This document shows, in pieces, positions 4,499 through 5,300 of a stretch of DNA of 5,300 nt. The DNA comes from an uncultured Porphyromonadaceae bacterium (GTDB lineage Bacteria; Bacteroidota; Bacteroidia; Bacteroidales; Muribaculaceae), in the NCBI GenBank assembly GCA_905193395.1, contig CAJJOO010000127.1, positions 1 to 5,300 on the forward strand, given 5' to 3'. The first letter of the stretch is position 1; each line of letters begins with the position of its first letter. The translations under genes were made by a program, and so were the position numbers. The notes under the pieces are model-generated. The model worked only from the letters and a program-made list of their open reading frames with translations. It was not told where the DNA came from and made no database searches.

Positions 4499-5300
4499 AT
4501 GACACAGAAATATATCCATAACAACAGGCTGAACGACGCGTTCATGCGCTTCCTGGCATGGCGCGAGAAGCACATAGGCGAGCGGACGTTTCTGATGTTC
4601 CTGGCTCTTGTCACCGGCGTGCTGGCCGGCCTGGCGGCCCAGTTGCTGAAATATCTGATACATCTTATATCCACCACGCTGACGGCGCATGTGGATATCG
4701 CTTCGGGCAACTACCTCTACATCCTGCTGCCGACGCTCGGCGTGCTGATAACGGCGCTATATGTGCGCTATGTTGTTAAGGACAATATCTCGCACGGCGT
4801 GACGCGCGTGCTGTGGTCGATTTCGCAGAACAAATCGCGTCTGAAACGCCATGCCACGTATTCGTCTCTGATAGCGAGTTCGGTAACCATCGGCTTCGGC
4901 GGATCGGTCGGAGCCGAAGGCCCTATTGTGTATTCGGGGGCGGCAATCGGGTCGAATCTCGGTTCGATGTTCCGCATGTCGCCGCGAATACTGATGATAC
5001 TGGTGGGCTGCGGTGCGGCGGCCGGTATCGCCGGCATTTTCAAGGCCCCGATTGCGGGCATGCTGTTCACGCTGGAAGTGCTGATGCTGGACCTGACGAC
5101 CGTGTCGGTGATGCCGCTGCTCATCGCTTCGATTACCAGCGCCACAATCGCCTATATGTACACAGGTTTCTCGTTTGAATTCTTCTTTGTGCAGAGCGAT
5201 GATTTCTATATCGCCAAGGTTCCGCCGGTGATACTGCTGGGCATCGCCTCGGGCCTGGTGTCGCTCTATTTCACCCGCGTGATGAACATGATGGAGAACT
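4499..5300 (+). CDS. CLC-family chloride channel/transporter (3' end outside window)
   Basis: The frame is open from ATG 4499 to the window edge (267 residues seen). An amphipathic, charged N-terminus precedes hydrophobic helices starting near residue 26. CLC signatures: SHGVT (98-102) in place of the canonical GSGIP, GFGGSVGAEGPIV (132-144) containing the gating glutamate E140, GCGAAAGIAGIF (166-177), then KAPIAGMLFTLEVLML (178-193 region). In E. coli ClcA the last motif ends in Glu-Glu; here it is E193-V194, so the internal proton glutamate is replaced by Val, as in CLC channels. The third selectivity motif (GxFxP) and any C-terminal regulatory domains lie outside the window. Members move chloride across the inner membrane. 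The gene starts 32 bp after the transferase, in the same direction, with an A-rich upstream sequence (AAAGGA ending two bases before the ATG). It may be read through from the tsaB promoter. From memory, Bacteroides genomes often have a chloride channel directly after tsaC. Confidence 0.92.
   Translation, partial: MTQKYIHNNRLNDAFMRFLAWREKHIGERTFLMFLALVTGVLAGLAAQLLKYLIHLISTTLTAHVDIASGNYLYILLPTLGVLITALYVRYVVKDNISHGVTRVLWSISQNKSRLKRHATYSSLIASSVTIGFGGSVGAEGPIVYSGAAIGSNLGSMFRMSPRILMILVGCGAAAGIAGIFKAPIAGMLFTLEVLMLDLTTVSVMPLLIASITSATIAYMYTGFSFEFFFVQSDDFYIAKVPPVILLGIASGLVSLYFTRVMNMMEN

Noticed and set aside
4279..4710. 143-residue minus-strand frame (and a 106-residue one at 4370-4690) spanning the end of the transferase and start of the channel gene
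   Set aside because: They cross two well-supported plus-strand genes and show no protein-family features.
4768..5145. 125-residue minus-strand and 121-residue plus-strand (4813-5178) open frames in the channel gene
   Set aside because: The CLC motifs fix the frame starting at 4499; these are shadows.

Overview
The window looks like a chromosomal segment from a GC-rich member of the Bacteroidales (Muribaculaceae or Rikenellaceae/Alistipes-like would fit; the genus is a guess). Three things support this. The promoter-like motifs are of the Bacteroidota type (TTTG, about 20 bp, TAnnTTTG). The genes lack convincing Shine-Dalgarno sequences at normal spacing. The proteins have a Bacteroidota flavour, for example the SHGVT and GAEGP motifs of the chloride channel. 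Coding DNA is GC-rich, while the promoter areas are AT-rich.

Layout: positions 1-1371 (minus strand) carry most of a membrane-anchored nucleotide-sugar 4,6-dehydratase of the WbpM/PglF/CapD class, whose C-terminus lies beyond the left edge. Positions 1372-1789 are a 418-bp divergent intergenic region. It has a good promoter for each flanking gene, several inverted repeats, a perfect 18-bp palindrome that runs into a tract of ten G, and a GC-rich segment able to fold in two competing ways. From 1790 rightwards lie tsaB (1790-2485), tsaC (2482-3057) and a polyprenyl-phosphate sugar-1-phosphate transferase (3054-4466). These three are joined by two successive 4-bp ATGA overlaps, so they are almost certainly one translationally coupled operon. 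After a 32-bp gap a CLC-family chloride channel or transporter gene begins at 4499 and runs off the right edge.

Two functions interleave here. TsaB and TsaC belong to the pathway that places N6-threonylcarbamoyladenosine (t6A) at position 37 of ANN-decoding tRNAs. The dehydratase and the phosphoglycosyl transferase are the two enzyme types that usually start a surface glycan (capsule, O-antigen or protein glycan): one makes a 6-deoxy-4-keto amino sugar nucleotide, the other loads a sugar-1-phosphate onto undecaprenyl phosphate. Nothing in the window proves that these two act on the same sugar.

I see no mobile element, CRISPR array, tRNA, rRNA or toxin/defence system. The protein-coding content is ordinary. 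The most unusual material is the divergent intergenic region, together with the coupling of a glycan-initiating enzyme to tRNA-modification genes.
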